DNA of 64,000 nt from UBA1924 sp963976625 (GCA_963976625.1 CAXBLA010000009.1:46134-110133), one strand, 5' to 3'; shown: positions 25,940 through 35,620, counted from the stretch's first letter. Made by a program: numbers and translations. Notes: generated from the sequence alone by a model not told the origin.

Positions 25940-26974
25940 ATGAGACTGCGCGATCAGGTTGCACTCACCTTGCCATCACTTCTTCTCCGGCTCGTCCTGG
26001 GGATCACCTTTGTCTATGCGGGCACCGGGAAGATTATGGGCACCGCGAGCGTGACCGGCGATGACGCGGCCCGACTGGCGAACATCGGGATCATGCCGAC
26101 GCTCCCTGTCGAGGTTCCAGCTGAACAGCCAGAAGATCCAGATGCTGCCCCAGTCATCGAAGCACCGACAGAGCCAGACTTGCAGGTCGACCCACAGACT
26201 GAAGAGCAAGCCGAAGACATCGTGGATGAGATCAAAGCCTTGATCGAGAACTCAACACCTGAAACGACGCCGAGCCCGGAAGAAACACCGGCCGATGTCC
26301 CCGAAGAGCTTCCCGCTCCATCAGCCCTGAACACGAACAACACGCAGTATGTGCTGAGCACCGTGCAGCACACCGGCACCGTGTACGCCGGCTCGGACTT
26401 CCCCGACGCGATGGAAGTCAAGCAGGTCTACGGCATCTCGCTGATGATCTCGCGGGCCTCCGATCCGGGGCTGACCGCGGACTCCACCCCGATCACCCCG
26501 ATCATGCCCGCGATGTTCGCGTCCAAGCCTTGGCCCAAGATCATGGCGTGGTCTGTGGCGATTACTGAAATTGCAGCCGGCGCATTCTTGCTGCTCGGTT
26601 TCCTGACACGCCTGAGCGCGATGAGCCTGGCGATCGTCATGCTCGTCGCGATGTGGATGACCCAGTTCGGCCCAGCGATGATGCGATCGACGGATGCGAT
26701 CTTGGGGTTTATCCCAAGAGCGGACAATCTATGGGCGAGCCCGCAGTACCAGACCATGCTCTGGCAGCTGGCCCTCGTCGCCATGTGCGCGGCGTTGTTC
26801 TTCCTTGGAGCGGGCGCGGTGAGTGTCGATCGCTTGCTCTTCAAGCCCGGGCACCGCGATCCGTATGTCCATGGGGACCCAAAGGCCGGCAAGCCCAAGA
26901 AGACACCCAAAAACAGCACGGAAACAAATACAAACCGGAGCGAGTTTGATCGCTCGCCCAACCTGACGCCCTGA
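25940..26974 (+). CDS. DoxX-like membrane protein with acidic Pro/Glu-rich loop
   Basis: 344 aa. TM1 (about 11-30) contains LRLVLGITFVYAGTGKIMG, the DoxX opening. TM2-TM4 lie at about 205-225, 228-245 and 275-300, with AAGAFLLLGFLTRLSAM typical of the family. Between TM1 and TM2 there are about 170 residues, including a Pro/Glu/Asp-rich stretch (residues 55-135) and a folded-looking YVLSTVQHTGTVYAGSDFPDAM. The usual DoxX protein is about 130-160 aa, so the insert more than doubles it. A basic Lys/Pro/Asn tail ends the protein. Role unknown; some DoxX proteins act in sulfur or redox metabolism. Confidence 0.75.
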   Translation: MRLRDQVALTLPSLLLRLVLGITFVYAGTGKIMGTASVTGDDAARLANIGIMPTLPVEVPAEQPEDPDAAPVIEAPTEPDLQVDPQTEEQAEDIVDEIKALIENSTPETTPSPEETPADVPEELPAPSALNTNNTQYVLSTVQHTGTVYAGSDFPDAMEVKQVYGISLMISRASDPGLTADSTPITPIMPAMFASKPWPKIMAWSVAITEIAAGAFLLLGFLTRLSAMSLAIVMLVAMWMTQFGPAMMRSTDAILGFIPRADNLWASPQYQTMLWQLALVAMCAALFFLGAGAVSVDRLLFKPGHRDPYVHGDPKAGKPKKTPKNSTETNTNRSEFDRSPNLTP

Positions 26975-26992
26975 TCGCTCTACCATCATGCG

Positions 26993-29818
26993 GTGAAGCA
27001 CGCAACGGACAACCCTGTTCCCCCATTAGACCCGACTGGCCCAGCGGATTCAGCCGATCCATTGGATCTCCATGGGCACGCCCCCAAGCTCGACTGGGTG
27101 CGCTGGACGGTCCCGCCGGGGATCTCGATCGGTGTGCACGCGGTGCTGATCGGCGCGGTGGCGTATATCGGGATGCAGATCAGCGCGAACCAGACCCCGA
27201 GCACCCGGTTGCCCGTCGCCGAGCTCGCGCTGCCGGCTCCGGTCGATCAGCCTGCTGATCCAATCGCTGATAAAACACCACCCGACGAGCAGCGGCCAGA
27301 AATGAATCGCGATCAGCCCGCGACCGCCCCGAGCACGCTCGACCAAGCCGCGGCTGATCTCAAGCCATTACAATACACCAAGCCCGCGATGGACCCCGTC
27401 GCCCTGGCGGCCCTGCAATCGAGCAATGCGCAGATCGCCAAGCCCGAGAGCGCCTCGCCGCCGCGAGTACGCTTCGCCGGGGTGCAGACGCAGGCCGCGC
27501 GCACGATCGTGTATGTCGTCGATGGCTCGGGCGCGACGGCCAACAGCTTCGCGTATCTCCAGACCCAGCTGCTGCGTTCGATCGATCGGCTCTCGCCCAC
27601 CCAGCAGTTCCAGGTGGTGCTGTTCCGCTCGTTCGACGGGCACACCATCAGCACCGCGCCGATCAATGGAAACGCCATGGCCCGTGCAACGACGGCCAAC
27701 AAACAAACAGTGGCGGATTGGCTAGGCACGATTAACACCAAGGGGCGCTCGAACCCGGTGGAAGGCTTGCGCGCAGCGCTGGCGCTCAAGCCTGATCTGG
27801 TGCTGCTGATCACGCGATCGATCCAACGCACCGAGATGGGCTGGGCGCAAGGCCAACGCGCGATCCTCGATGAGCTCAACACGCTCAACCCCCAGGACCC
27901 GCTGACGGGGCAACGCCGAACCGCGATCAAGACCATCCAACTGCTCGACGAGGATCCGACCGGGATCATGCGCGCCATCGGCACCCTGCACCGCAACAGC
28001 CCGAACGCCGACCCCCGATCGAGCGACGGCTACCGCGTCGTCACCTACGACGACCTGATCGCGGGCGATGATGCGGATTTAGATGATCGCGTGCAGAATG
28101 CATCGATCGGCGCGAGCAACGAGCAGCGCATTGTTTCAGCCAGCGAGATCATGGGCGGCCTGACCCAATCGGGCACGAGCTACTCGATCTTCTATGGCTT
28201 CGGCGATCGATCGCAGCGTGAATCAGCACTGACGAGCGCCCGACAGATCCGGGCGTTGGCCAGCCCATTGGCCCAGGCCGACGGGAGGGCGGCGATCCTT
28301 GATGCCCAATCGATCCTGCTCACGCATCTCGCGGGGACTCAGCCCGTGGAAGCTCAACGAATCCAAGCGATCATCGACACCCTCGACGGCGTGCTCTACA
28401 CCGAGCCCAACACCGACGCCCAGCGGGTGCTCACCGTCGCGATGGCGATGGATGCGCTCGGGGATACAGCGATCGCTCGCGCCCGGGTAAGCGAGTTGTT
28501 GAGCCTAGCCGACGAGTTGGGGATCGATCGGACCACGCGGGCGCAAGCGGTGCTGGCGATGGTCGCCCTGGGCGGACTCGATGGCGAGGCGTTGGACGCG
28601 TATGCGAAGAAGCCGCCGTTCGTGACGCCGACGGGCGGGATCGACGCGGTGTGGGGGGTGATCTTGCGGGAGACCCTGACCAAGGCGAGATTGATACACA
28701 ACGAGAACAACCCTTGGGAGCCGATGGTGTCGCTGCGGCGGTCGGCGTCGGAGAATGAGCCGATCGCCAACTACATCGATGCGCGGATCTCGCTGATTCT
28801 GTCTTCGTCGGGGAATGTGCTTCGTCGCGACACCCTGCCCAGCGAAGTGCTGCTGGCCGCGGCGAACACGATGGCCCACTCGATGGATCAACGCGAACGG
28901 GCGATCGAGCTGCTCAGCGAGATCAGCGATCGGCTCAAGCCCTTAGACGACGAGCATAGCAAAAAACAAGCCGGCGATGCACTCTGGCAGATCGCGGTGC
29001 TCGGGCAGGCGATCAACACGCCCGAGTCACGGGCCCGGTCGGGCGAGGCGCTCATCGAGCTGTGCACGCGGTACCCAAACCACGAGCGGGCGGATGACGC
29101 GATCGCCGGGGCGATTCTTTCGACGCCCAAACGCCAAGAATCCGTCCGGCGGGATCGGCTGATGCTCGGGGTGCAGTACTTCGCGGATCATCCGCAGATC
29201 GATCTCTGGCGATTAGAACTCGCCGAGCTCTTGGAAGACTTCGCGGCCCTCGATGTGCTCGACCCGATCACCCCCCACACCCGCGAGGGCAAGCTGGCCG
29301 GCGAGCTCTACGAGCAGATCACGCTGGGCATGCTCGATCGCTACAGCGATCCGCAGGTGCGGACGGGGCTCGGGCTGCGGATGCGCCAGGCGGCGGACCG
29401 GTTCGAGCTGGCGGGCGCACAGATGTGGACAAAGCGGGCGGCGATGAATGAAATTCAGCATGATCCACAGGGCGCGATCTCCTCGCTCGATCAGCTCATC
29501 CGCGAGGCCAAGGCGGGCAACGAGCCCACCGAGGAACTCGAGCTGATGCGCGCCCAGACGCTGAGCAAGCTCGGGCAAACGCGCACCGCCTTCGAGGCGC
29601 TCAGCACCCTGAGCGCGCGGATCGACGCAAGCGGGAAGCACACAAGCACTTACTGGCAATCGTGGGCGTTGATGCTCGAAACGATCGCCAAGAACGGCTC
29701 CGAGAAGGACAAAGCGGGCGCGATCTCGCACATCGCACGCTTAGAGCTGATCGACCCAAATCTCGGCGGATCTCCTTGGAAACAACGCATCATCGAAGCG
29801 AGACAGACGCTACACTGA
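26993..29818 (+). CDS. Large membrane-anchored VWA-like / helical-repeat protein
   Basis: 941 aa with a GTG start 18 bases after the DoxX gene's stop. One membrane segment at about residues 43-60 (ISIGVHAVLIGAVAYIGM). Residues about 165-335 look like a von Willebrand A fold (RTIVYVVDGSGATANSF with D177, SPTQQFQVVLF), but the metal site reads DGSG instead of DxSxS, so it is probably degenerate. Residues 380-930 are helical and TPR-like with repeated A-L-rich pairs. The linker before the VWA part is Pro/Gln-rich. Likely a periplasmic scaffold; no enzyme motif. Might be co-transcribed with tmk, 68 bases downstream. Confidence 0.7.
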   Translation: MKHATDNPVPPLDPTGPADSADPLDLHGHAPKLDWVRWTVPPGISIGVHAVLIGAVAYIGMQISANQTPSTRLPVAELALPAPVDQPADPIADKTPPDEQRPEMNRDQPATAPSTLDQAAADLKPLQYTKPAMDPVALAALQSSNAQIAKPESASPPRVRFAGVQTQAARTIVYVVDGSGATANSFAYLQTQLLRSIDRLSPTQQFQVVLFRSFDGHTISTAPINGNAMARATTANKQTVADWLGTINTKGRSNPVEGLRAALALKPDLVLLITRSIQRTEMGWAQGQRAILDELNTLNPQDPLTGQRRTAIKTIQLLDEDPTGIMRAIGTLHRNSPNADPRSSDGYRVVTYDDLIAGDDADLDDRVQNASIGASNEQRIVSASEIMGGLTQSGTSYSIFYGFGDRSQRESALTSARQIRALASPLAQADGRAAILDAQSILLTHLAGTQPVEAQRIQAIIDTLDGVLYTEPNTDAQRVLTVAMAMDALGDTAIARARVSELLSLADELGIDRTTRAQAVLAMVALGGLDGEALDAYAKKPPFVTPTGGIDAVWGVILRETLTKARLIHNENNPWEPMVSLRRSASENEPIANYIDARISLILSSSGNVLRRDTLPSEVLLAAANTMAHSMDQRERAIELLSEISDRLKPLDDEHSKKQAGDALWQIAVLGQAINTPESRARSGEALIELCTRYPNHERADDAIAGAILSTPKRQESVRRDRLMLGVQYFADHPQIDLWRLELAELLEDFAALDVLDPITPHTREGKLAGELYEQITLGMLDRYSDPQVRTGLGLRMRQAADRFELAGAQMWTKRAAMNEIQHDPQGAISSLDQLIREAKAGNEPTEELELMRAQTLSKLGQTRTAFEALSTLSARIDASGKHTSTYWQSWALMLETIAKNGSEKDKAGAISHIARLELIDPNLGGSPWKQRIIEARQTLH

Positions 29819-29886
29819 TCCGCGTGAGCACCAACACTGCCAAGCCGACAAACGATCGATTGACCGAGCCCAAGAGCCCCACGCCC

Positions 29887-30579
29887 ATGACTGATCCCCA
29901 GCTCGATTCCAAGCTCAAAGCAACGCTCGCCGACGGGCTGCCCGCCGCGCTGGCGGGGAAGTTCTTGGTCTTCGATGGGCCCGACGGCTCGGGCAAAAGC
30001 ACCCAGCTCAAGATGTTCCTCAGCGCGACCAAGCAGGCCGGGATCACCGTCACCGAGGTCCGCGAGCCCGGGGGCACCGAGATCGGCGAGAAGATCCGCG
30101 ATGCGCTCCTCGAGCACCTCGATCGCGAAGAGATGAGCCTGCGCTGCGAGATGCTCCTCTACATGGCCTCGCGTGCCCAGCTGTGCGAGCAGGTCATTGG
30201 CCCGGCACTCAAGCGCGGCGATCTGGTCGTCGCCGACCGGTTTGTGGCATCCACCTACGCCTATCAGGGCGCAGCGGGCGGGATTCCGTCGGCCGAGATC
30301 CAGTCGGCCGCCGAGATCGCGATGCAGGGCGTGGTGCCTGATGCGACGCTGATCTTCGATGTCGACCAGCGGACCGCGGCTTCGCGCCTCAACCCATTGC
30401 TCGACCGGATGGAGGCCAAAGGAGCCGCCTTCCACGCCAAGGTCCGCGATGGCTACCACGCGCTGATCGATTCCGACCCCGACGCCCAACGGTACCTGGC
30501 GGTCGACGCGACGGGCTCGCCCGATGAGGTCTTCGCCAACATCAATTTGGTCCTCTCGCAGCGATTCCTGAATCAGTAG
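29887..30579 (+). CDS. tmk: Thymidylate kinase
   Basis: 230 aa from the ATG at 29887; a GTG at 29824 would add 21 Thr/Pro-rich residues and cannot be excluded. Phosphorylates dTMP to dTDP. P-loop GPDGSGKST (residues 31-39), the dTMP-binding VREPGGTEIGEKIR, SRAQLCEQVI and the DRFVASTYAYQG loop are all present. The C-terminus (about 190 onward) is of normal length. plsY follows 18 bases downstream, so they may share a transcript. Confidence 0.96.
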   Translation: MTDPQLDSKLKATLADGLPAALAGKFLVFDGPDGSGKSTQLKMFLSATKQAGITVTEVREPGGTEIGEKIRDALLEHLDREEMSLRCEMLLYMASRAQLCEQVIGPALKRGDLVVADRFVASTYAYQGAAGGIPSAEIQSAAEIAMQGVVPDATLIFDVDQRTAASRLNPLLDRMEAKGAAFHAKVRDGYHALIDSDPDAQRYLAVDATGSPDEVFANINLVLSQRFLNQ

Positions 30580-30597
30580 TTCGGATACACTCTCCCC

Positions 30598-31395
30598 ATG
30601 CAGATGCAATGGTGGATGTTCATACCGATCGCGTTCCTCGCCGGCTCCGTCCCGTTCGGGTTCCTGATCGGCAGAGCCAACGGCATTGATATCCGCACGC
30701 ACGGCTCGGGCAACATCGGCGCGACCAACCTGGGACGCGCCCTGGGCATGCGGTTCTTCTACATGTGCTTTGCGCTCGATCTGACCAAGGGGATGATGCC
30801 CACGCTGATCGCCGGGTACTTCATGGGCACGCTTGGGACGATGCGGGTTGAAACCGCGGACGCCTTCTGGTGGCTGGCGGTGATGATCTTCGCGGTGCTC
30901 GGGCACATGTTCACGCCTTGGCTCGGGTTCAAGGGCGGCAAGGGCGTGGCGACGGGCATGGGCGCGATGATCGGGATCCTCCCGGCCATGGCATTGCCCG
31001 CGGCTGGCGGCTTGGTGGTCTTTGTGATGGTGCTGATGCTGTGGCGGTATGTGTCGCTCGCGTCGAGCACAGCCGCGGCGAGCCTACCCTTGTGGACATG
31101 GATCGTCTTCGCCCAGTATCAGACCCTGATGACCCGCCAAGCCTCGCGCCAAATGGGGTGGGAGAACTTCTCTGCCGAGCAGATCGAACAGATTAAGTCC
31201 GATATCCCCAACTACGGGATGCCGTTCTTCGCGGTGTCGCTGTTGTTGGCGGTGCTGGTGATCTATAAGCACCGGGGGAACCTAGGGCGGATCATGCAGG
31301 GGATTGAGCCTCAGATCGGGGCGGGTGCTCCGGCTCCGGCTGCGGAGCCTGCTCCGGATGGACCCGATCGCACGCCTCCATCAGACGAAAAATGA
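30598..31395 (+). CDS. plsY: Acyl-phosphate:glycerol-3-phosphate acyltransferase
   Basis: 265 aa integral membrane enzyme that makes lysophosphatidate from acyl-phosphate and glycerol-3-phosphate. The three PlsY motifs are visible: GSVPFGFLIGR, HGSGNIGATNLGRALG and GHMFTPWLGFKGGKGVATGMG. It is longer than the usual 200 aa because of a cytoplasmic loop with QMGWENFSAEQ (about 180-210) and a Pro/Ala-rich tail. Begins 18 bases after tmk. Confidence 0.95.
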   Translation: MQMQWWMFIPIAFLAGSVPFGFLIGRANGIDIRTHGSGNIGATNLGRALGMRFFYMCFALDLTKGMMPTLIAGYFMGTLGTMRVETADAFWWLAVMIFAVLGHMFTPWLGFKGGKGVATGMGAMIGILPAMALPAAGGLVVFVMVLMLWRYVSLASSTAAASLPLWTWIVFAQYQTLMTRQASRQMGWENFSAEQIEQIKSDIPNYGMPFFAVSLLLAVLVIYKHRGNLGRIMQGIEPQIGAGAPAPAAEPAPDGPDRTPPSDEK

Positions 31396-31441
31396 GCGTG
31401 TAAGCACTTGGGATTGTGACTGATCCGATCAACCGGTTCTG

Positions 31442-31464
31442 ACCGATATCGGTGTATGTTACAC
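31442..31464. promoter_or_regulatory. Two overlapping perfect inverted repeats
   Basis: ACCGATATCGGT (31442-31453) is a 12-bp palindrome and overlaps GTGTA-TGT-TACAC (31452-31464). They sit about 135 bases before the small ORF at 31599, in a gap with no other gene. Candidate operator or leader structure; no matching promoter hexamers were recognised. Confidence 0.35.
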
Positions 31465-31555
31465 GATGGGTACTTCGCTGATCAGGATAACCGTCACAAG
31501 CGGCACCTTGATCACGGATTTCGCTTGAGTGGTGTCAGCCTTGGGACGATGTTGA

Positions 31556-31593
31556 TTGCACACTTAATGGTGCAAGCCGATATCCAAGGAGGT
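31556..31593 (+). promoter_or_regulatory. Leader hairpin plus strong Shine-Dalgarno of the small ORF
   Basis: TTGCAC-N8-GTGCAA (31556-31575) can form a 6-bp hairpin in RNA ten bases before AAGGAGGT (31586-31593), an almost complete anti-16S match ending five bases before the ATG. The arrangement suggests efficient translation with possible control by the hairpin. Confidence 0.5.
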
Positions 31594-31598
31594 CACCA

Positions 31599-31886
31599 AT
31601 GCCTTATCTGAAGCTCCATCGCGATGAACCCGAGACCCAAGCCCCCCAGCCTTTGCCCTTTGATCAGGACGCGAGGAACTGGAGCCGAGCCGGGCGAGAT
31701 GCGGGCAGCGATCAGACAGATCGAGAAGGAGACGAGCAGATGGACAGCATTGCACAAGTCGAGCAGGCACTGAGCCGAGTGGAGAATGCCTTTGTGAGCC
31801 TGAGCGAGCAGGTCGATGAGATCTGCGAGCCCATCAGCATGGCGGATTGGATCGACGATCACGACGACGGCCCGTACGCGGCCTGA
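31599..31886 (+). CDS. Small hypothetical acidic protein
   Basis: 95 aa, supported mainly by an ideal AAGGAGGT ribosome site and a following terminator. No signal or membrane segment. The N-terminal third is Pro/Gln/Glu-rich (ETQAPQPLPFDQ). Residues 45-85 could form one amphipathic, possibly coiled-coil helix (MDSIAQVEQALSRVENAFVS). The end is acidic (WIDDHDDGPYAA). Family not recognised. Confidence 0.65.
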   Translation: MPYLKLHRDEPETQAPQPLPFDQDARNWSRAGRDAGSDQTDREGDEQMDSIAQVEQALSRVENAFVSLSEQVDEICEPISMADWIDDHDDGPYAA

Positions 31887-31920
31887 TTCACCGTTCGTGC
31901 TCAGTATTGAATAGATGATC

Positions 31921-31951
31921 GCCGCGCCATCGATGGTGCGGCTGTTTTTTT
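31921..31951 (+). terminator. Rho-independent terminator
   Basis: GCCGCGCCAT-CG-ATGGTGCGGC stem with one G.T pair followed by seven T, 34 bases after the small ORF's stop. Confidence 0.9.
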
Positions 31952-31988
31952 AGACCGCTTGTATTCGATCACTTGCGGCGAACGCAGC

Positions 31989-33659
31989 TCAGCTACGGAT
32001 CTTGGCGACGACCAGGGTCTCGTCGTCCGCTTGGTCCTGGAGCCCGACGAACTGGCGGATCGACCAGAAGATCCGTTCGAGCATCTCATCGGCGCTCGGC
32101 TCTGATGATTCACCCGAGTAGTCTTCGAGGAACTCAAGGACAGATGCTTCGAGCTGAGTCTTGCGGAAGCGTTGCATCTCGAAGTTGACCGCGTCGGTGA
32201 TGCCGTCGGTGTAGGCGATGAGCAGGTCGCCCGGCTCGAGTTGGATCGAGTGCATGGTGTACTCTTCACCCGCGATCACGCCCGCGACGAGCCCGGAGCC
32301 TTCGAGCGTGTGGATCCTCCACCCGCTGTCATCCTTGCGGATCAGCAGCGGGGATTCGTGCCCGGCCACCACATAGCGCATCATCAGCGACTCAGGGTCG
32401 ATCATGGCGTACCAGATGGTGACGAACTCGGACACGGTTGTGTCTCGACAGATCGCGTCGTTGGTGCGGTTCATCACCCGCGCTAGGTCCGCGCCCTCTT
32501 CGGCGTACGCCCGCAGGGTGGCGCGGACGGCGCTCATCAGCAGACCAGCGACAACCCCCTTGCCTACGACATCGCCGACGAGAAGACCGAGCTGATCGTT
32601 GACCTCGAAGAGGTCGTAGAAATCGCCCCCGATCTCTTGGCTCGGGCGGTATCGGGCGGCCAGGTCGATCTTGTCGTACTTGGGCGTCACCTCGGGGAGC
32701 ATACGCTTCTGGACCGCGCCGGCGATGCGCAGCGAACGGTGCGTGCGGCGCTGGCGGGCCTGGAGCTTGAGCAGGCGGGCCTGCTCGACGGCGGCGGCGG
32801 CGGACTCGGCGATCGAGCGGACCAAGTGGCGCTCGCTCGATGAGAACTCGCGCGGGTGATTGGCATAGAGCCGAATGACCCCGACGGGTCGCTTGTCGAA
32901 GACCATGCCGGTGCCGATGAATGAGATGAGCTCTTCTTCTTCGCACTCGGTCGGGACCAAGACCCGCTCATCCTCGGGTAGATTCGAGGAGGTGACGACC
33001 TCGCCGGCGAGGCTCTGGCGATCGAACAGGCGGTCCTTGGATAAGGGGATGGGATTGGAGAGCCATTCCTCGCTGAGCTTGATCGACGCGGAGCGTTCGA
33101 GCTCGTTTTCCATCTCGTTGTGCGCTAAGCCGACCGAGTCTTCGGGCAAGAGCATGATCGCGCCCGCATCGAGCCCGAGGAACTCGAGGGCGAGTTCGAG
33201 GGTGAGCCCGAGCATATCGCTGACGCGCCCGCCGCGGACGAGCAGCGAGGAGAGCTTGTAGAGCACGCCGATCTCGTTGACCTTGTATTGGAGTTCCGAG
33301 ACCCCGGTGCACATCTCGCCGGCGGTGTCGGCGATCAAACGCCCGATGGATTGGATGAGTGCATCGCTGTCGCTCGGGCCTGACTTGGAATGGTCCGGGT
33401 AGACCACGACGGCCCCGATGGATTCATCCCCGATCGAGATCGGGTTGACCCAGGCGTCATCTGGCAACGAGCGGACCACCCCCTGGTGGGACGGATCGAG
33501 CGTTGAATGCAGGACCAGCCCGCGTTCGTCGCGGAGCTCGACAATCAGAGAGCCGAGCTGGGTGAGCGATTCGCACAACGCGGAGATATTGCCCGTCGTC
33601 CAATAGTCGCGCAGCGAATGCCCACTGGGGCGATCGAGATCATTGGGGGTGACGGCCAT
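31989..33659 (-). CDS. GAF-domain PP2C/SpoIIE-type serine phosphatase (RsbU-like)
   Basis: 556 aa, soluble. Residues about 1-110 are a GAF-like sensor, 120-300 a second GAF with AIMLLPEDSVGL and VRSIAESAAAAVEQARLL, and a short coiled linker leads to the phosphatase domain at about 330-556: RPSQEIGGDFYD and LLVGDVVGKGV are the metal-binding SpoIIE signatures, with LLIAYTDGITDA later. Such enzymes dephosphorylate STAS anti-anti-sigma proteins in partner-switching networks. A STAS protein is encoded at 61985. Local partners (RsbW kinase) are not visible. Confidence 0.92.
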   Translation of the reverse strand: MAVTPNDLDRPSGHSLRDYWTTGNISALCESLTQLGSLIVELRDERGLVLHSTLDPSHQGVVRSLPDDAWVNPISIGDESIGAVVVYPDHSKSGPSDSDALIQSIGRLIADTAGEMCTGVSELQYKVNEIGVLYKLSSLLVRGGRVSDMLGLTLELALEFLGLDAGAIMLLPEDSVGLAHNEMENELERSASIKLSEEWLSNPIPLSKDRLFDRQSLAGEVVTSSNLPEDERVLVPTECEEEELISFIGTGMVFDKRPVGVIRLYANHPREFSSSERHLVRSIAESAAAAVEQARLLKLQARQRRTHRSLRIAGAVQKRMLPEVTPKYDKIDLAARYRPSQEIGGDFYDLFEVNDQLGLLVGDVVGKGVVAGLLMSAVRATLRAYAEEGADLARVMNRTNDAICRDTTVSEFVTIWYAMIDPESLMMRYVVAGHESPLLIRKDDSGWRIHTLEGSGLVAGVIAGEEYTMHSIQLEPGDLLIAYTDGITDAVNFEMQRFRKTQLEASVLEFLEDYSGESSEPSADEMLERIFWSIRQFVGLQDQADDETLVVAKIRS

Positions 33660-33676
33660 GGTGGTGACTTCTTGGA

Positions 33677-35620
33677 TTAGTCGTTGTCCGCCGATGATGG
33701 GGTGGTTGTGGGTGCGGTGGAGTCGTCGCTTGGGGTCAGCCAGATCTGGGAGAGCAGGCTCACGAATCGGCGATCGGCCTGGGTGCCCCGGGCGTCGGCC
33801 ATCTCGAGCCCCTCGAGGATTACAGTGCGGTCATTGATCTGGTACCCGAGGTACGCGAGGAGCACCGAGGCCGAGTACTGGATGCTTTCGCTCTCGAGCA
33901 TTCTGTCGGAGTACTCGAGCTTGGTGATCCCGGCGCGTTCCTTGAGCCGGATGATGAGGGATTGGATCCGCTCGGTGCTGGGCAGGAGCTCGCCGGTGTA
34001 GCGCGAGGCGATGATCTCTGGCTGACGGGTGAAGAGCGACTGGAGGTTGGTCGATGCGCTGAGCACCATGCCCGCGCCGATCTGCGCGTGCAGGCGTCCG
34101 AGCTGGGAGGCGACCTCGCCGGGCTTGATGGACAGGGCGAGCGTGAACCGTTCCTCGGCATCGAAGTATCGCCCGTTCTTGATCAGGCGCTGCCCAGCGA
34201 CCATGTGCTCGCCGAAGATATCACGGTTGGCAGCGCCGGGGTCAAAGAGCTGCTCGACTTCTTGGGCTGCGGCCCCGCGGAGGACCTCTAGGGTTTCTGG
34301 GTCGATGGCCATCCGGGTCGGGTCGTCGTCATAGGGGTTGGCGTTGGTGGTATCGGAGTTGAATCCGCCCATCCGGTCCTCGATGGCTTTGGAGACCGGG
34401 CTGTCCGGGTTGGCGGTGGTCTGATCCCCCGAATCTGTCGGCGGGAGGGCCGGGTCGTTTTCTGAGCCGTTCATGGGATCTTGTTGATCCGTGTTCTGAT
34501 TGTTCTCATCCTCGGATGCGGGCTTGTCGCCGTAGAGCTTGTCACGGATGTCCTGCATCTGGCGGGTGAGCCAATCGGTGTTTGATTCATCGACTTTGAT
34601 GGTGGACTTGGCGTCCATCATCGATTCTTCGCGGAGCAGCTCGACGCGTTCCTTCATCTGGGCGACGAGCTCGTCGTACGAAGTGGTCAGGCGGTTGGTC
34701 GGCTGATTGTTCTCGGTGCGGGTGTTGCCCTGGGTCGTGCCCGGGCGTGCGATGAGCGGGTTGTCCGGGGCTTCCTCCTGGGCCATGGGCGTGGAGGTGA
34801 CCCCGAGCAGAGGCGAAGCGATCATCCCGATGGGTTTCTGATCGACGCCCTGGCCATAGACGGACATGAGCGATGGCGAGAGATCAGAGGTGGTCGAGTA
34901 AGCCGACGACGAGCGGAGGGTGCCCATGGTGGAGTCGCCACCGAAGTCGGTGCCCACCGCGTTGGAGTCGTAGCCGATCGGGGCGTTGTCGCTCCGCGAT
35001 GCCCCGAACGAGCCCGGGGTGTTGTTCTGGTATGGGTTGTCCGTGTATGAGCTGTTCTGGTAGTAGTTATCTCGGCTGACCGAGAGGCTGCCGCTGAGGT
35101 TGCTCGGCGGGCGTGACCCGGTGGTCATCGAGAACTGATACTGGAGGGCATCGGTCCCGCGGATGCCCATCCCGGCGAGCCCCGAGTAAAGCGAATCTCG
35201 ACGGAAGGCGAAGAGGGCATCGGAGCCCAGATCACCCGAGAACTCGCCCGCTGCCCGGTAGCCCAGATCGCCGCGGAAGCTGAGCCCGCCGGGGGCGTTG
35301 CCCGTGGCGATCGAGTTGCGGAAGTTGAGCTCGGAGGCGAAGCTCGGGCGTTGGTAGTACGAGGCGCTGCGTTGAGATTGTTGAACGAGGTTCGATTGGT
35401 AGGAGTTGGGGCGCACTGCTCCGGGCTGGGAGGTGCCGGTGGTGAGGGTGGTCCCGGTGCCCAGAGCCGTGCCATCGCCGAGGGCGTCCTGGGCGTGGGC
35501 TGATCCGGCGCACGCGACAATCGTCAGCAGGGCCAGCGAGGCCGGGCTCATCGGGTGTACAACTCGGGTTGAACGGGCTTGCGTGGTGCTTGTTTGTGGG
35601 CTGGTTTTTGGGCGGCTCAT
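33677..35620 (-). CDS. Large secreted hypothetical protein
   Basis: About 647 aa from the ATG at 35620, chosen for its AAGGAG site; an earlier ATG at 35647 has none. A signal peptide ends at AGSAHAQD. Residues 30-330 are Ser/Gly/Asn/Tyr-rich and low complexity (NTPGSFGASRSDNAPI). Residues 330-400 are Asn/Asp/Gln-rich. Residues 430-600 look like helical TPR-type repeats (LIKNGRYFDAEERFTLAL, then GMVLSASTNLQSLFTRQ). It follows the phosphatase gene on the same strand by 18 bases. No family recognised. Confidence 0.7.
   Translation of the reverse strand: MSRPKTSPQTSTTQARSTRVVHPMSPASLALLTIVACAGSAHAQDALGDGTALGTGTTLTTGTSQPGAVRPNSYQSNLVQQSQRSASYYQRPSFASELNFRNSIATGNAPGGLSFRGDLGYRAAGEFSGDLGSDALFAFRRDSLYSGLAGMGIRGTDALQYQFSMTTGSRPPSNLSGSLSVSRDNYYQNSSYTDNPYQNNTPGSFGASRSDNAPIGYDSNAVGTDFGGDSTMGTLRSSSAYSTTSDLSPSLMSVYGQGVDQKPIGMIASPLLGVTSTPMAQEEAPDNPLIARPGTTQGNTRTENNQPTNRLTTSYDELVAQMKERVELLREESMMDAKSTIKVDESNTDWLTRQMQDIRDKLYGDKPASEDENNQNTDQQDPMNGSENDPALPPTDSGDQTTANPDSPVSKAIEDRMGGFNSDTTNANPYDDDPTRMAIDPETLEVLRGAAAQEVEQLFDPGAANRDIFGEHMVAGQRLIKNGRYFDAEERFTLALSIKPGEVASQLGRLHAQIGAGMVLSASTNLQSLFTRQPEIIASRYTGELLPSTERIQSLIIRLKERAGITKLEYSDRMLESESIQYSASVLLAYLGYQINDRTVILEGLEMADARGTQADRRFVSLLSQIWLTPSDDSTAPTTTPSSADND

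Noticed and set aside
29650..30906. 418-codon leftward open frame
   Set aside because: Opposite tmk and plsY, which have clear motifs.
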